A program made the position numbers and the translations under genes. The notes beneath the pieces were generated by a model. It saw only the letters and a list, made by a program, of their open reading frames with translations, was not told where the DNA came from and made no database searches. Below are positions 13,710 to 13,783 of a stretch of 13,783 nucleotides of DNA, in pieces. How positions within the stretch are numbered: position 1 is the first letter of the stretch; every line of letters begins with the position of its first letter. The DNA comes from an uncultured Clostridia bacterium (GTDB lineage Bacteria > Bacillota > Clostridia > Oscillospirales > Oscillospiraceae), in contig CAMWTG010000042.1 of NCBI GenBank assembly GCA_947177115.1, positions 1-13,783 on the forward strand, given 5' to 3'.

Positions 13710-13783
13710 CCGGTCTGTCTCCTCTCTTTCACCGCTTTCACGCCGGGAGCTATTCCATCTCCCGGCCCGCCGCCTCTCCCGGT
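13710..13783 (-). other. upstream region of the kinase gene, with a hairpin and a possible gene tail
   Basis: CCGGGAG (13743-13749) and CTCCCGG (13759-13765) form a 7-bp stem with a 9-nt loop. One minus-strand frame reads ...PGEAAGREME and stops with TAG at 13752-13750, which could be the end of an upstream gene 40 nt before the kinase start. Ten residues are too few to be sure. No convincing promoter is seen here, which would fit the kinase being a later gene in an operon. Confidence 0.25.

Noticed and set aside
13743..13765. Hairpin upstream of the kinase gene as a terminator
   Set aside because: No T-run follows on either strand and the stem is 7 bp; it may be part of an upstream coding sequence.

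Overview
The window looks like a chromosomal segment of a gut-type Clostridia, probably Oscillospirales or a close relative. This rests on AGGAGG ribosome-binding sites, sigma-A style promoters with 17-nt spacers, a moderately high G+C content, and the gene types present (DUF624 membrane protein, cytoplasmic GH43 and GH127 arabinosidases, a hybrid histidine kinase with two receivers). No rRNA, tRNA, CRISPR array or transposase gene is visible.

Left part (1-3448), an arabinoside-use neighbourhood. It holds the first 22 codons of a leftward gene that appears to encode an exported or membrane-anchored protein. Next is a leftward cytoplasmic GH43 enzyme with its own terminator, and a rightward DUF624 (YesL-like) membrane protein with a TTG start. 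Last is a rightward ArsR-type regulator with a large C-terminal domain. The GH43 and DUF624 genes diverge from a shared 226-nt region with two good promoters. The regulator has its own promoter inside a 29-nt inverted repeat, which suggests autoregulation.

Middle part (3477-7598), a distinct two-gene module. A 161-nt palindromic MITE-like element with TA duplications lies just upstream. A promoter then drives an 893-aa protein with a zinc ribbon, tandem PH-like repeats and a KAP-type P-loop domain whose Walker A lysine and Walker B aspartates are missing. A DHH/DHHA1 phosphoesterase with an intact set of metal ligands follows 48 nt later. This pairing is the best candidate in the window for an undescribed system, possibly nucleotide signalling, stress or defence. 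Its function is not shown by the sequence.

Right part (7598-13783). A leftward operon encodes a GH127 beta-L-arabinofuranosidase translationally coupled (ATGA overlap) to a small ABM-type monooxygenase. Divergent from it is a class I SAM-dependent methyltransferase, and the two share a control region with two palindromes. A leftward 887-aa hybrid histidine kinase follows, convergent with the methyltransferase gene.

Taken together, the GH43 and GH127 enzymes could remove alpha- and beta-linked L-arabinofuranose from imported oligosaccharides inside the cell. The DUF624 protein and the ArsR-type regulator are likely accessory and control parts of that function. The pseudo-KAP/DHH module seems unrelated to it.
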